Shown piece after piece: positions 1-7,443 of a stretch of 13,322 bases of DNA (position 1 is the first letter of the stretch; each line of letters opens with the position of its first letter). The translations under genes were made by a program, and so were the position numbers. Source of the stretch: Thermoplasmata archaeon (GTDB lineage Archaea; Thermoplasmatota; Thermoplasmata; Lutacidiplasmatales; UBA184). The notes under the pieces are model-generated. The model ran no database searches. It was not told where the DNA came from and saw nothing but the letters and a program-made list of their open reading frames with translations. The stretch spans positions 1 through 13,322 of the forward strand of contig JAKIVW010000008.1 of NCBI GenBank assembly GCA_022750355.1, read 5' to 3'.

Positions 1-9
1 AACCGGGTC

Positions 10-17
10 TTTATACA
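10..17 (+). promoter_or_regulatory. TATA box of the IscA-like gene
   Basis: TTTATACA, the clearest A/T-rich octamer in an otherwise GC-rich stretch. It lies about 50 nt before the ATG at 64, so initiation 25-27 nt downstream would start the transcript near position 40 and leave a leader of about 25 nt. That leader contains a Shine-Dalgarno sequence, unlike the apparently leaderless genes further along. Confidence 0.65.
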
Positions 18-47
18 TGCGACGGCGTGTGCAAATTGGGGTAGTCC

Positions 48-55
48 AAGGAGGG
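48..55 (+). promoter_or_regulatory. Shine-Dalgarno site of the IscA-like gene
   Basis: AAGGAGGG ends 8 nt before the ATG at 64, a normal spacing and a strong match to the archaeal 16S rRNA 3' end. It fixes the start codon. It is the only convincing Shine-Dalgarno in the window, apart from a weak GAGGGG before the GT2 start at 5412. Confidence 0.7.
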
Positions 56-63
56 CCCCTGGT

Positions 64-519
64 ATGACGGATAGTTCGATCAAGTTGGAAGTGTCAAAAG
101 AAGCGCAGGACCAGGTTCGGGACCTCATGAAGGCCCAGAAGGCCGGCACGGCGGTCCGTGTCTTTGTCCAATCCGGTGGCGGGGGCGGCGGTGGCTGCGG
201 AAGCGGCGGCTGCGGCTCGGGCGGAGAGGGCGGAGGCTGCGGATGCGGCAGTGGCGGCGGTCATGGCGGCCCCGCGTTTGCGATGGCCTTCGACCAAGTC
301 CGGAACGGAGACCAAGTGATCTCCGTGGACGGGTTCAAGATCGTCGTGGACGACCTGAGCGCCGAGATGCTGAACGGTGCACGGATCGACTACGTCACCG
401 AGCTCAACGCCTCCGGGTTCAAGATCACCGCGCCCGACACTCCCTCGTCCGGCCCCAGTGGCCACGAGGAGAGCGGCGGGGGCTGTGGTTGCGGCTCGGG
501 CGGTTGCGGCTGCGGGTAG
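64..519 (+). CDS. IscA/HesB-family Fe-S protein with Gly/Cys-rich expansions
   Basis: A-type iron-sulfur carrier-like protein of 151 aa; family members (IscA, ErpA, HesB) are usually about 105-120 aa, bind Fe-S clusters or iron in the cytoplasm and pass clusters to apoproteins. The fold is readable: 'IKLEVSKEAQDQVRDLM' at residues 6-22, the strand 'VRVFV' at 31-35, 'FAMAFDQ' at 72-78, 'GFKIVVDDLSAEML' at 90-103, 'IDYV' at 108-111 and 'SGFKI' at 117-121. The usual first cluster motif GGCSG is replaced by a Gly/Ser/Cys tract (about residues 38-69) with Cys at 45, 50, 59 and 61 plus His67. The usual C-terminal CGCG is extended into a tail with Cys at 141, 143, 148 and 150. That gives eight cysteines instead of three. 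It is a single gene with its own TATA box and Shine-Dalgarno, and it converges on the GT2 gene. Family assignment is firm; whether the extra cysteines bind a cluster or another metal is unknown. Confidence 0.85.
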   Translation: MTDSSIKLEVSKEAQDQVRDLMKAQKAGTAVRVFVQSGGGGGGGCGSGGCGSGGEGGGCGCGSGGGHGGPAFAMAFDQVRNGDQVISVDGFKIVVDDLSAEMLNGARIDYVTELNASGFKITAPDTPSSGPSGHEESGGGCGCGSGGCGCG

Positions 520-558
520 ACGCACCGGCCGATTCGTTCCAACCCTTTCCAGTCCCGA

Positions 559-1602
559 CTATTTTTCCCAGGGGAAGGAAGTCGCCTTTCCGGGGGCCGA
601 GGCGAACGACCCCCCTTTCCCGGAACGGATCAACGGCCAGCGGCCGTACTCGACCCCCCGGTCGAAATCGCGTCGCCCTCGGACGAGGGCGAGCAGTTCC
701 AGGCTCGCCAGCAAGGGCAATCGGACGGAGTTCGCCGGCCGCCTGAAGATGGCTCGCGACAGGACCCGCAAGCACATCCGGGGACGACTCCAGAAAAGTC
801 GGTCGATCGTGGACGGGGCCATCCCGGAATCGGCCAACTGCCGATGCCCGTAGTTCACGCGGGTCCGCTGCGCCAAGAAGTCGGTGAGGGTTTCGGGGAC
901 AGTATTCCGGACGACGGTATCGCGGTCGTAGACGACCCGATAGCCTCGTTCGGCGGCCCGAAGACACAGATAGGCATCCTCGTTGATCACGCCCGAGATC
1001 GGCTCGAGGAGGGAGCGGCGCACCGCCTGGAGCTCGCCCCCGTGGACGGTCAGGCCGCTCTGGCCGAAGACGACGATCTGGATATCGTGCACATCCCAAA
1101 GGACCCGGCCCATCCGGCCGACCACTCCCCGCACATTGGCGGGTATCACCCGGGGAAAAACGACACCAATGTCCGGAGAGAACTGGGAGAGAAGATGGTC
1201 GAACACCGCGGGCGAGAAGGTAATGTCCCCAGAAACGAGGAACACCACTTCGCCCCCCACCCGTTCGATCGCCCGATTGAACGCTCGCCACTTCCCGGCC
1301 CGGACCGCCTCGAAATCGAGGTGCAGGCGAGGGTCGTGGAGCGATTCGAGGTAGGCCCGGGAGCCGTCGGCCCCCCCGTACACGACCACGATCTCTTCGA
1401 CGGAGCTCTCCAGAAGGGCCGGTAGGCACCGGCGTAGCGCCGCCTCCTCGTCGTAGGAGAACACGATCGCGCTGGTTCGGAGCGCCGGCCCGGGGGGTGG
1501 GGGTGTCAATGATGAGCCGGAGTCCCTCGAAAGGTCGGAACCGGTCGTGAGCGGCGCCGCTGGATTCGTCGGCACCGTGACCGCCCCTTCCTCCGCTACC
1601 AT
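559..1602 (-). CDS. Glycosyltransferase family 2, processive-type motifs
   Basis: GT-A fold glycosyltransferase of 347 aa, expected to add a sugar from a nucleotide donor to a lipid-linked or surface glycan on the cytoplasmic face. From the ATG at 1602, the nucleotide-binding strand 'TSAIVFSYDEE' is near residues 43-53, and 'GKWRAFNRAI' (about 103-112) matches the GT2 'GKxxAxNxG' region. The metal-site segment reads 'LVSGDITF' (about 122-129), i.e. SGD instead of DxD. 'GVINEDAYLCLRA' (about 204-216) gives the ED motif, and 'QRTRVNYGH' (about 245-253) is a QxxR(W)-like acceptor motif as in hyaluronan synthase and related GT2 enzymes. No clear multi-pass membrane region is present, although residues about 294-308 are hydrophobic. 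An upstream in-frame TTG at 1635 would add 11 residues; I prefer the ATG. It lies downstream of the minus-strand GT4 after a 141-nt gap, so it may be co-transcribed or have its own promoter. The acceptor and donor are not predictable. Confidence 0.85.
   Translation of the reverse strand: MVAEEGAVTVPTNPAAPLTTGSDLSRDSGSSLTPPPPGPALRTSAIVFSYDEEAALRRCLPALLESSVEEIVVVYGGADGSRAYLESLHDPRLHLDFEAVRAGKWRAFNRAIERVGGEVVFLVSGDITFSPAVFDHLLSQFSPDIGVVFPRVIPANVRGVVGRMGRVLWDVHDIQIVVFGQSGLTVHGGELQAVRRSLLEPISGVINEDAYLCLRAAERGYRVVYDRDTVVRNTVPETLTDFLAQRTRVNYGHRQLADSGMAPSTIDRLFWSRPRMCLRVLSRAIFRRPANSVRLPLLASLELLALVRGRRDFDRGVEYGRWPLIRSGKGGSFASAPGKATSFPWEK
562..566 (+). terminator. T-tract terminator after the IscA-like gene
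   Basis: Five consecutive T within ctaTTTTTccc, 43 nt past the stop codon. Archaeal RNA polymerase terminates on short T-tracts in the non-template strand, and no other T-run lies nearby. The tract sits inside the 3' end of the convergent GT2 gene, so the two transcripts would overlap slightly. Confidence 0.4.
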
Positions 1603-1615
1603 GCTGCGCGGGGCC

Positions 1616-1630
1616 AAATACCCATACCCG
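1616..1630 (-). promoter_or_regulatory. Possible promoter of the GT2 gene at 1602
   Basis: On the minus strand the sequence reads GGGTATGGGTATTTG, spanning -14 to -28 from the ATG at 1602. It is the only A/T-enriched stretch upstream, and no Shine-Dalgarno precedes the ATG. This fits leaderless expression, but the box is poor. Confidence 0.25.
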
Positions 1631-1743
1631 TCCAAACGCCCCTGAATTCGGCCGCCCTACTCGAAGGTAGGCGAAGACTCTTTGGAGGCGGCGCTGGGGG
1701 CCGTACGCGGGGCCGTCGCCGCGGATCGGAACCTACGGGCCAA

Positions 1744-2958
1744 TCAGTGGGCACCTTCGACGATCGGACGCCGCCCGCCACCCGGCATTGGACGGCCCGG
1801 GAAGAGAGGGCCTGACTTGGGTGCCTCCGGACGGTCGAGCACGTTCCGTAGGATCTTCGTCCATCGATTCGCAGCCACCTCCACCCGGAACTGGTTGGCT
1901 TGTCGGATGCAGGCCTCGCGCCACGCCGCGGGGTAGCCTTCGGCGTGGACCCGCTGGGCTCTCCGTACGAATTCGGCGGAAGATGTGACGAGCCAACCGG
2001 TCTCCCCGTCAAGGACCGTTTCTCCCGGTCCCTGTTTGCCGTACGTCAAGACCGGCGTCCCGCAGGCCATCGACTCGATCGGGATCAGCCCAAACGGCTC
2101 TTCGGTGAACGGGAACGCCGTGAACAGCGCGTTGCTGTACAGCTCCCGGAGCTCATCGTGGGAGACCGCTCCGAGCAGCTCGATATTGGAACGCTCCGCC
2201 TCGATCCGGCCGCCTCCGATCCAACCTCGGCTTTTCATCCCGAACACTTTGATCGGTAGCCCAGTGCGGGCGAGCTCCCGCAGGCACGCTAAGTGGGTCT
2301 CCTTGCCCAGGTAGGCGAGGATGAAATCTCGGGCCGGGGTTGCCGTGGTCGGTGCGAAATTGAAGGGGTACAGATACCCCGGGACCACTCCCTCCACGGG
2401 GAAGCGATGTTCGCGGAGCCACGCTTGCAGCGAGGCTGAATGAGTGTAGATGGCCCGTGTCCGGGACGCGGCAGCATGGAGATGGTATTCGTCGAGGAAG
2501 GCCGCCCCGGGACCCAGAGCCCTCACCCCCCAGCGGAGGGCCGGCCGAAGCGACGGGCCGATGGTCCTCAATGTGGGGCCGAGCGGTCGGCCCTGGATGT
2601 ACCAGATGTCGTTCGGGCACGCCGTGGTCTGCGAGAGATTCAACCGGGCTCCCGGCGTCTTTTCCAACAGCCGCTCCAACCGCCGTCCGTTGAGCCGTAG
2701 CGCGGCGTCGCGGGTCCATGACCAGACGTAGGACGGGATCTCGTCCCGCGAGTGTCGAAGAGGGGGGAACCAAGAACCCCCGGAAACCGGCTCGATCCCC
2801 AGAGCAAGGAGGGAGGTTTGCACGGAGGGGCTGATCGCCGGCGATGCCACACGTACGTGGAAGGACTCGGACAGTGAACTCTCCAATGGAACGGTGAATC
2901 GATACTGGACGAACTCCTCGGAAAGGAGGGGTTCCGTCAGGAAGGTCACCGATTCCAT
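1744..2958 (-). CDS. Glycosyltransferase family 4 (GT-B fold)
   Basis: A 404-aa retaining-type glycosyltransferase of the GT1/GT4 superfamily, probably cytoplasmic or membrane-associated, building surface glycans. The C-terminal Rossmann half is clear: 'ILAYLGKETHLACLRELA' (about residues 213-230) starts the donor-binding domain, 'NIELLGAVSHDELRELYSNA' (258-277) is the usual pre-catalytic helix pair, and 'EEPFGLIPIESMACGTPVL' (286-304) carries the E-x7-E motif at Glu287 and Glu295. 'VLDGETGWLV' (315-324) completes the signature. The N-terminal acceptor half is divergent, but 'HSASLQAWL' (173-181) occupies the usual inter-domain position. The last 30 residues are Pro/Gly/Arg-rich and look disordered. 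ATG at 2958; the region upstream has only a weak CTACCCTACC about 30 nt away. It is divergent from the GT4 gene at 3157 and precedes the GT2 at 1602. Donor sugar is unknown. Confidence 0.88.
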   Translation of the reverse strand: MESVTFLTEPLLSEEFVQYRFTVPLESSLSESFHVRVASPAISPSVQTSLLALGIEPVSGGSWFPPLRHSRDEIPSYVWSWTRDAALRLNGRRLERLLEKTPGARLNLSQTTACPNDIWYIQGRPLGPTLRTIGPSLRPALRWGVRALGPGAAFLDEYHLHAAASRTRAIYTHSASLQAWLREHRFPVEGVVPGYLYPFNFAPTTATPARDFILAYLGKETHLACLRELARTGLPIKVFGMKSRGWIGGGRIEAERSNIELLGAVSHDELRELYSNALFTAFPFTEEPFGLIPIESMACGTPVLTYGKQGPGETVLDGETGWLVTSSAEFVRRAQRVHAEGYPAAWREACIRQANQFRVEVAANRWTKILRNVLDRPEAPKSGPLFPGRPMPGGGRRPIVEGAH

Positions 2959-3156
2959 AGCTCACGCTCAGCCCCAGCCCCCGGTAGGGTAGCCCGTGGG
3001 CCCTTCGTCAGTATCTGGGTGCCCCAACGCCACAAATACTCTTTGGGGCGGTAGCAGAGGTTGTACCGAGGGAGAATCTAGCGGCCGCCCCCATGGTTCG
3101 TGCGAAGATCTATTCCCGCGAAGAGACCGAACGGATTTAGGCCCGAGCTCGGTCCT
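2959..3156. promoter_or_regulatory. Divergent promoter region between two GT4 genes
   Basis: This 198-bp gap separates the minus-strand GT4 from the plus-strand GT4. It should hold both promoters, but neither is crisp. CAAATACTC near 3033-3041 is the best plus-strand TATA candidate; it would give a leader of about 90 nt to the ATG at 3157. GGATTTAG at 3133-3140 is closer, about 20 nt upstream. No strong inverted repeat or RNA gene is seen. Confidence 0.4.
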
Positions 3157-4257
3157 ATGCATGTGACCTCCGGCCCCTGGGAGATCCCGTACGTACACGA
3201 CTGCCGCCGGTTTGACGGTCTATTCGTCGTCATGGAGGACGCACGGAGGGCTGTGGCATCCCCCCAAGTCCACATCCCCGTCTACACGTGCTACGACCCG
3301 TCGCTCCGGGCCCAATATCCGGAGTTGGGCACGATGGTCTCCGGATACCGGATTCCCGGTGGGGGCGATCTCGAACGAGGTGTGAATCGGTTCCTGCCGG
3401 TATTTGCCCGGAAGCTCCGAAGCATACCGGGAGACCTCGTTCACATCTGGAGCGTCTCGCTCGCGGCGTTGATAGGGTTTCGTTCCGATGTCATCGTGAC
3501 GGTCCCGGATATCGCGAAGTTGACGACCCGCTTCTACCCGAGGCTGCCCTCCTACCTCCACAACCGGATGCTCCATTACCTGCCTCGCGCGCGAGCCATC
3601 ATCTGCTACACGGAGGCCGCCCGGCGGGAGATCGTCGAGGGTCTCCGTCTCCCTCCGGATTTGGTCCACGTAACTCCGCCCAGCCCCTCCATCGGTCCAC
3701 CCCCGTTCCCTCTCCCCCGTACGAACTCGCCTCCGACGGCACTGCGACCGTGGGAGCTGCTCTATGTCGCGACCGATCGCCGCCACAAGAACATCGAGTT
3801 TTTCCTCCGTGTCCTCGCGCGACTTGACGGCCGCTTCCGTGGCCTCGTGGTGACCCAACCGACCTCGCGGACAATCGCCCTGAGCCGTCAGATCGGGGTG
3901 GCCGACCGGATCGAGTTCCGCTCCGGCGTCGCGGATCTCGCCTCCGTGTTCCGGGGTGCGGATCTGCTGGTCCACCCTTCCCTCCATGAGGGGTTCGGCT
4001 TACCGCTCCTCGAGGGCATGAGCCAGGGACTTCCGGTGGTTGCCTCGAACCGAACCTGCATTCCCGAAGTCGTGGGGAACGGGGGACAAGTCCTCGACCC
4101 GACCGACCCGACGCCGTGGGTGGACGCCATCGAGGCACTGACCGATCCGGCTCGGTACAAAGACGCGTCGCGCATGGCCGTCGAGCGCGCGAGCTCCTTC
4201 TCGGTCGAGAAAACCCGGGCGGCTCTGATGGGCGTGTACGATTCGGCCCGCCGGTAG
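3157..4257 (+). CDS. Glycosyltransferase family 4 (GT-B fold)
   Basis: GT4 enzyme of 366 aa from the ATG at 3157. A GTG at 3100 would add 19 residues of uncharacteristic, basic sequence. The N-terminal half ends with 'RARAIICYTEAARREIVEG' (about residues 144-162), the classic 'sxxxxxxL' linker where the acceptor domain closes. 'LLYVATDRRHKNIEFFLRVL' (about 201-220) opens the donor domain, including the phosphate-contacting R/K pair 'RRHKN'. 'FRGADLLVHPSLHEGFGLPL' (265-284) is followed by 'LEGMSQGLPVVASN'; the catalytic E-x7-E pair is Glu278 and Glu286. 'PEVVGNGGQVLDPTD' completes the family signature. It resembles rhamnosyl- and mannosyltransferases of the RfaB/WbaZ type more closely than the minus-strand GT4 does, so the two are probably not recent duplicates. 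It is cytoplasmic, with no membrane segment. Exact sugar is not predictable. Confidence 0.88.
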   Translation: MHVTSGPWEIPYVHDCRRFDGLFVVMEDARRAVASPQVHIPVYTCYDPSLRAQYPELGTMVSGYRIPGGGDLERGVNRFLPVFARKLRSIPGDLVHIWSVSLAALIGFRSDVIVTVPDIAKLTTRFYPRLPSYLHNRMLHYLPRARAIICYTEAARREIVEGLRLPPDLVHVTPPSPSIGPPPFPLPRTNSPPTALRPWELLYVATDRRHKNIEFFLRVLARLDGRFRGLVVTQPTSRTIALSRQIGVADRIEFRSGVADLASVFRGADLLVHPSLHEGFGLPLLEGMSQGLPVVASNRTCIPEVVGNGGQVLDPTDPTPWVDAIEALTDPARYKDASRMAVERASSFSVEKTRAALMGVYDSARR

Positions 4258-4278
4258 GCGCCCCCACCCCCCCACATC

Positions 4279-4307
4279 CGGGCCGGGGGCGGGCAACGGC
4301 CGGCCCG
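4279..4307. repeat. GC-rich inverted repeat between convergent genes
   Basis: CGGGCCGG at 4279-4286 pairs exactly with CCGGCCCG at 4300-4307 across a 13-nt loop. It sits in the 72-bp gap between the convergent GT4 and GT2 genes. It could fold in either transcript as a 3'-end hairpin, but no T-tract follows on either strand, and in such GC-rich DNA an 8-bp stem can arise by chance. Confidence 0.4.
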
Positions 4308-4329
4308 ATCCCAACGAGGCCGAGGTGCC

Positions 4330-5412
4330 TCAACCGGATTGACGGCGAACCTGCCGTCGATACAACCAGCGACCCAGTGACGGAGAGAGCGAAAATAGTC
4401 CGAGCCCGGAGCGCAGACCCTGCTCGGATCGGACCATGTACGTCGAACCATATCCGGCCAGGTCCCGACGAAGTCGGGCGAAAGCAGCTCGGGGGGTAGC
4501 CGGCTCCCGCATGGCGAGAAACGATTCCTGAACGACCTGTAATCCCGACGCTTCTTCGGTCGCCCGGGCGTCGCCCGTGCTCCGGACCGCCTCCCGAAGT
4601 CGAACGTAACTCGGCGCGACGAGCCGAGCGAACGCAGCCCGACCGGCGAGGGGGTCGGTCGGTTCGTCCGGCCGGATCGAAGAGTTCCTCCCGTGCAGAC
4701 GGTATTCGGTCAACGGTGTTGCGTCGAACCGAAGGGAAAGTGGAGAAGTTAGCACGGCGAAGAAGGCGAGCTCGTCCAGGAGACGGAATCCATGAAGGTC
4801 GAGCCGCTCCATGAACCTCTGCAGGGGTCCGCGCCGCACCGACATGCAACTGCTGTTGAAGTCAACCCCGAGAGGGGGGAGTCTCCGCAGGGCGGGGATC
4901 CGGTCGGGTCCACCCAGCGTGATCGTGCCCACTCGCGACGCATTACTGCGGTGCGCGGCTCGGAACGGATGGTGCATCAGTTCCCGTCCTTCCGAATCGA
5001 TCACGGAGAAATTGTTCCGATAGAATCCGAGCCCGGGATCCTCCCGAAACAGGCGCGATACGGTGGCGAGCTTCTGCGGTCGGAACCGATCATCGTCGTC
5101 GAGAAAGGCCAGTACCTCACCGCGGGCGGCGCGTACACCTGCCGCGATCGCCGGGCCGATGTCCCCGGGATCGACGCGGACCGACCGACCGGGAAGCCCG
5201 CGCCTCGCGTCCTCCAGCACCGGGTCATCGTAGTCGCGGACGATCACGAGCTCGAATTCCGATCGGGGGAGGGTTTGCTTGAGGACGGAAGCGATCGCTT
5301 CCCCAACGTATTCCCGGTGTCGGGACGCCATCAGCAGCACCGTGATGAACGGGGGTGCCACGGACTCCCCGTCGTGCGGTCGCTCGGATCGAGTCGCGAG
5401 CTCCGGCGGCAT
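4330..5412 (-). CDS. Glycosyltransferase family 2
   Basis: A 360-aa GT2 enzyme. 'PFITVLLMASRHREYVGEAI' (residues 21-40) is the first Rossmann strand and helix, followed by 'ASVLKQTLP' (41-49). 'AARGEVLAFLDDDDRFRPQK' (95-114) carries the DxD metal site, complete here as four aspartates at 105-108. 'GVDFNSSCMSVRR' (182-194) and 'LLDELAFFAVL' (211-221) are the acceptor loop and the usual catalytic D/E region. 'LTEYRLHGRNSS' (234-245) is the common GT2 'YRxHGxNxS' closing motif. The last 110 residues are basic and helical without a membrane span. ATG at 5412, with a weak GAGGGG 4 nt upstream, lies 46 nt after the stop of the DUF2079 gene; the two are likely one transcript, with the membrane protein upstream. 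Residues 1-19 may be a non-conserved extension. Confidence 0.87.
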   Translation of the reverse strand: MPPELATRSERPHDGESVAPPFITVLLMASRHREYVGEAIASVLKQTLPRSEFELVIVRDYDDPVLEDARRGLPGRSVRVDPGDIGPAIAAGVRAARGEVLAFLDDDDRFRPQKLATVSRLFREDPGLGFYRNNFSVIDSEGRELMHHPFRAAHRSNASRVGTITLGGPDRIPALRRLPPLGVDFNSSCMSVRRGPLQRFMERLDLHGFRLLDELAFFAVLTSPLSLRFDATPLTEYRLHGRNSSIRPDEPTDPLAGRAAFARLVAPSYVRLREAVRSTGDARATEEASGLQVVQESFLAMREPATPRAAFARLRRDLAGYGSTYMVRSEQGLRSGLGLFSLSPSLGRWLYRRQVRRQSG

Positions 5413-5458
5413 CTTCCCCTCTGGCCTTACGGAAATGGGAGGGCGCGGGTTGGGTCGG

Positions 5459-7201
5459 TCATATCGGACCGATCACGCTCGTGGGTCCCTCGTAACCGAG
5501 CTCGTAGAGGAACACCGCCCCGGGAGGAGCGATCCAAACGACCGCCAGCAGTCCGAAATCCCCGCGGTGAAGGTTCCCGCTCAGCCAACCCGGCACCGCG
5601 AAGAGTTGGTTCGTGGCGAGGAACGCGAATTGGGGGGGATGTTGGAAATCGAACGGCATTTGGCCGGGCGGCATCGGCACCCAGAGCAGAGCGTACGCGT
5701 TCAGGTCGTTGGCCACGAGCGGAAACAGGTTCGAGGAAGCCACGACGTCTGCCGAGCCGGGGATGAGGGCCGCCGCGGTCACCACATTCTGGAATCCAGG
5801 CATCGGGTGATACTGCACCACGTATCCTGGAATCGGACCTGCCGCCACCTGCTTGGCCGGGTTCAGCGGCCCTACGGCGAGATTGGTCGAAACCAGGATC
5901 ACGGCGACGATCACGAGGAACGCGGAGGAAGCTATCCGTGGACGAACCCGGTTCCATCGAGAAAGGTGGCTCCGAGGGGTGGGGCCGCGACTCCGTACGG
6001 GACGCCACCGAGCGATCTGGCGCTTCAGGAAGGCGGCCACCCGGCCGACAAACTGTTTCGCGCGAGGATAGCCGTAGACCGACGCGATGGCCAGCGGCGC
6101 CACGGCGACGAACGTGTACTGGAACCCGAGCGTCGACCACGCGGTGAGGTTGGACTGCAGAGTGAAAACGAACCACGGGAACTGAAGGAGAAGAACTCGG
6201 GGGGCGAACAGGGGCAAGAAACCGAACAACGCGACCATGAGTAGCCAAAATTCAAGTTTGTTGGTGAGCGAACTGGTCGACCAGCTCAGGGCAAGGCCCA
6301 ACCCCGGCGCCTTGGTGGGCACGAGCGCGATCCCCGCCGCCAAGTTCGGGGCCCCCGGGAGTATGAGCGGAAGAACGAACCACTCAACGCCTCGGATCAA
6401 GGGATAGGACACGATCGCGGCTAGGAAAAGTCCTACACTCCACCGCGTGGAACGGCGAGCGAGCCAATTATTGGCCGCTGGGACCCCCCATTCCCAGAGC
6501 GCCCGGAGGCCTCCAGCCGGCCCTTGAAGTCGGGTTCGGATCTCCCGCGCCGTGGTTCGCAGCGGCGGGATCGCGAAATAGAGCGCGAGGAACGCCACTA
6601 GGAACGGAACGACCTCCAAGGTCAGCAATGCGATCGCAGCCACCAGGACTCCGAGGTAATACCGGTTCGAGAGCCAGAGGAGGAACAACAGGCTAATCTC
6701 GAGAGGCAGGAACGCTTCGAGATGAAAGTCGTAGGCGTTGGCCGCCAGTACCGGAGCGGAGACGAGGTAAAGTCCGGCGAGCCCCAACGCGGGCCAAGGT
6801 CGACCGATCGTCCGAAGGCCGATCTGGTAGATCGGGAACGCAGCGGCCCCCGCCACCACGGACTGAATGGCGAACAGAGTGTAGGGGCTGGGGTAAACCG
6901 CATAGAAGGGCACCACGAGGAGCAGCGAAAATGCGGGGTGTACCTGGAGTAGGGAGAGGCTCCCGTAACTTTCCCAATCTCCGGCTTCGTACAACGGGTG
7001 ACCGTGATACGATGCCCACAACGATTGCTGGAAGATTCCCAGGTCCCAGTTTGAGGTCGAGAATTCCTCCAGCCTCAGCACCGAGAGCCCAAACGAAACG
7101 AGGACATAGACCGCGAAGAACGCGACCAGGAGGAGGGCCGGGGCCGTGAAATCGCGAGCGAGGCCTCGCAGCCGCGGTCGTGGCCCGCTGTCGACGCCCA
7201 C
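5459..7201 (-). CDS. DUF2079 family multi-pass membrane protein
   Basis: Integral membrane protein of 580 aa with about ten hydrophobic segments; DUF2079 proteins are thought to be related to GT-C glycosyltransferases, which use lipid-linked sugars on the outer face of the membrane. Family landmarks: a first span at about residues 20-42, then 'TSNWDLGIFQQSLW' (49-62) matching the family's W/F-DLGIFxQ motif, 'VHPAFSLLLVVPFYAVYPSP' (87-106), and 'AYDFHLEAFLPLEISLLF' (156-173), equivalent to the conserved FDFH-E segment. The C-terminal 150 residues form an extracytoplasmic domain ('PGSADVVASSNLFPLVAN') typical of the family. The start is a GTG at 7201, supported by a TATA box 26 nt upstream, which makes the mRNA leaderless. 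It is the first gene of a pair with the GT2 at 5412. It could transfer or flip a sugar for the products of that GT2; this is inference. Confidence 0.88.
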   Translation of the reverse strand: MGVDSGPRPRLRGLARDFTAPALLLVAFFAVYVLVSFGLSVLRLEEFSTSNWDLGIFQQSLWASYHGHPLYEAGDWESYGSLSLLQVHPAFSLLLVVPFYAVYPSPYTLFAIQSVVAGAAAFPIYQIGLRTIGRPWPALGLAGLYLVSAPVLAANAYDFHLEAFLPLEISLLFLLWLSNRYYLGVLVAAIALLTLEVVPFLVAFLALYFAIPPLRTTAREIRTRLQGPAGGLRALWEWGVPAANNWLARRSTRWSVGLFLAAIVSYPLIRGVEWFVLPLILPGAPNLAAGIALVPTKAPGLGLALSWSTSSLTNKLEFWLLMVALFGFLPLFAPRVLLLQFPWFVFTLQSNLTAWSTLGFQYTFVAVAPLAIASVYGYPRAKQFVGRVAAFLKRQIARWRPVRSRGPTPRSHLSRWNRVRPRIASSAFLVIVAVILVSTNLAVGPLNPAKQVAAGPIPGYVVQYHPMPGFQNVVTAAALIPGSADVVASSNLFPLVANDLNAYALLWVPMPPGQMPFDFQHPPQFAFLATNQLFAVPGWLSGNLHRGDFGLLAVVWIAPPGAVFLYELGYEGPTSVIGPI

Positions 7202-7222
7202 CGAATGACGAGACGGGGTGGT

Positions 7223-7230
7223 CGATAAAG
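7223..7230 (-). promoter_or_regulatory. TATA box of the DUF2079-GT2 operon
   Basis: CTTTATCG on the minus strand, centred about 26 nt before the GTG at 7201. That spacing puts the transcription start at the start codon, so the mRNA would be leaderless; no Shine-Dalgarno is present. It selects GTG 7201 over other starts. Confidence 0.6.
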
Positions 7231-7427
7231 CCCATTGCTCCCACCCGCCCGAGGGGAGGGGCGACCCTCGACGCGACCTATCGTCTCACGGAGGCGGACC
7301 TCGGGGGTCCCCCGGACAGACCCCCCCGCCCGCGAGCAGCCGGAGCCTCCCCTACCGGAATGAACCCGACGTGGATTGGAAATGCACAATTTTGAGGGAC
7401 CCGGACCATCGGCCCCTTCAAGTAGCC

Positions 7428-7436
7428 GAATTCCTA
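7428..7436 (+). promoter_or_regulatory. Candidate promoter of the surface repeat protein
   Basis: GAATTCCTA is centred 27 nt before the ATG at 7459, the spacing seen for the other leaderless genes here. It is not a strong TATA box. A rival, ACAATTTTGAG at 7386-7396, would instead start the transcript near 7415-7420 and give a leader of about 40 nt that includes the palindrome. The two alternatives imply different regulation (operator DNA versus RNA hairpin). Confidence 0.35.
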
Positions 7437-7443
7437 CGGGGGG

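Noticed and set aside
181..280. GGC/TGC-type repeats as a CRISPR or satellite array
   Set aside because: They are in-frame Gly/Cys/Ser codons inside the IscA-like gene without regular repeat-spacer structure.
94..525. 143-codon minus-strand frame opposite the IscA-like gene
   Set aside because: Ala/Thr-rich low-complexity translation produced by the antisense of Gly/Cys repeats; the plus strand has the recognised fold, TATA box and Shine-Dalgarno.
3599..4849. 416-codon minus-strand frame across the GT4 gene and into the GT2 gene
   Set aside because: Arg/Pro/Gly-rich, no recognisable motifs, overlaps two firmly identified glycosyltransferase genes; a high-GC antisense artefact.
7302..7314. 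GC-only palindrome CGGGGGTCCCCCG upstream of the DUF2079 promoter
   Set aside because: It is a G-run meeting a C-run with a one-base centre; likely chance in GC-rich DNA and not positioned at a promoter element.
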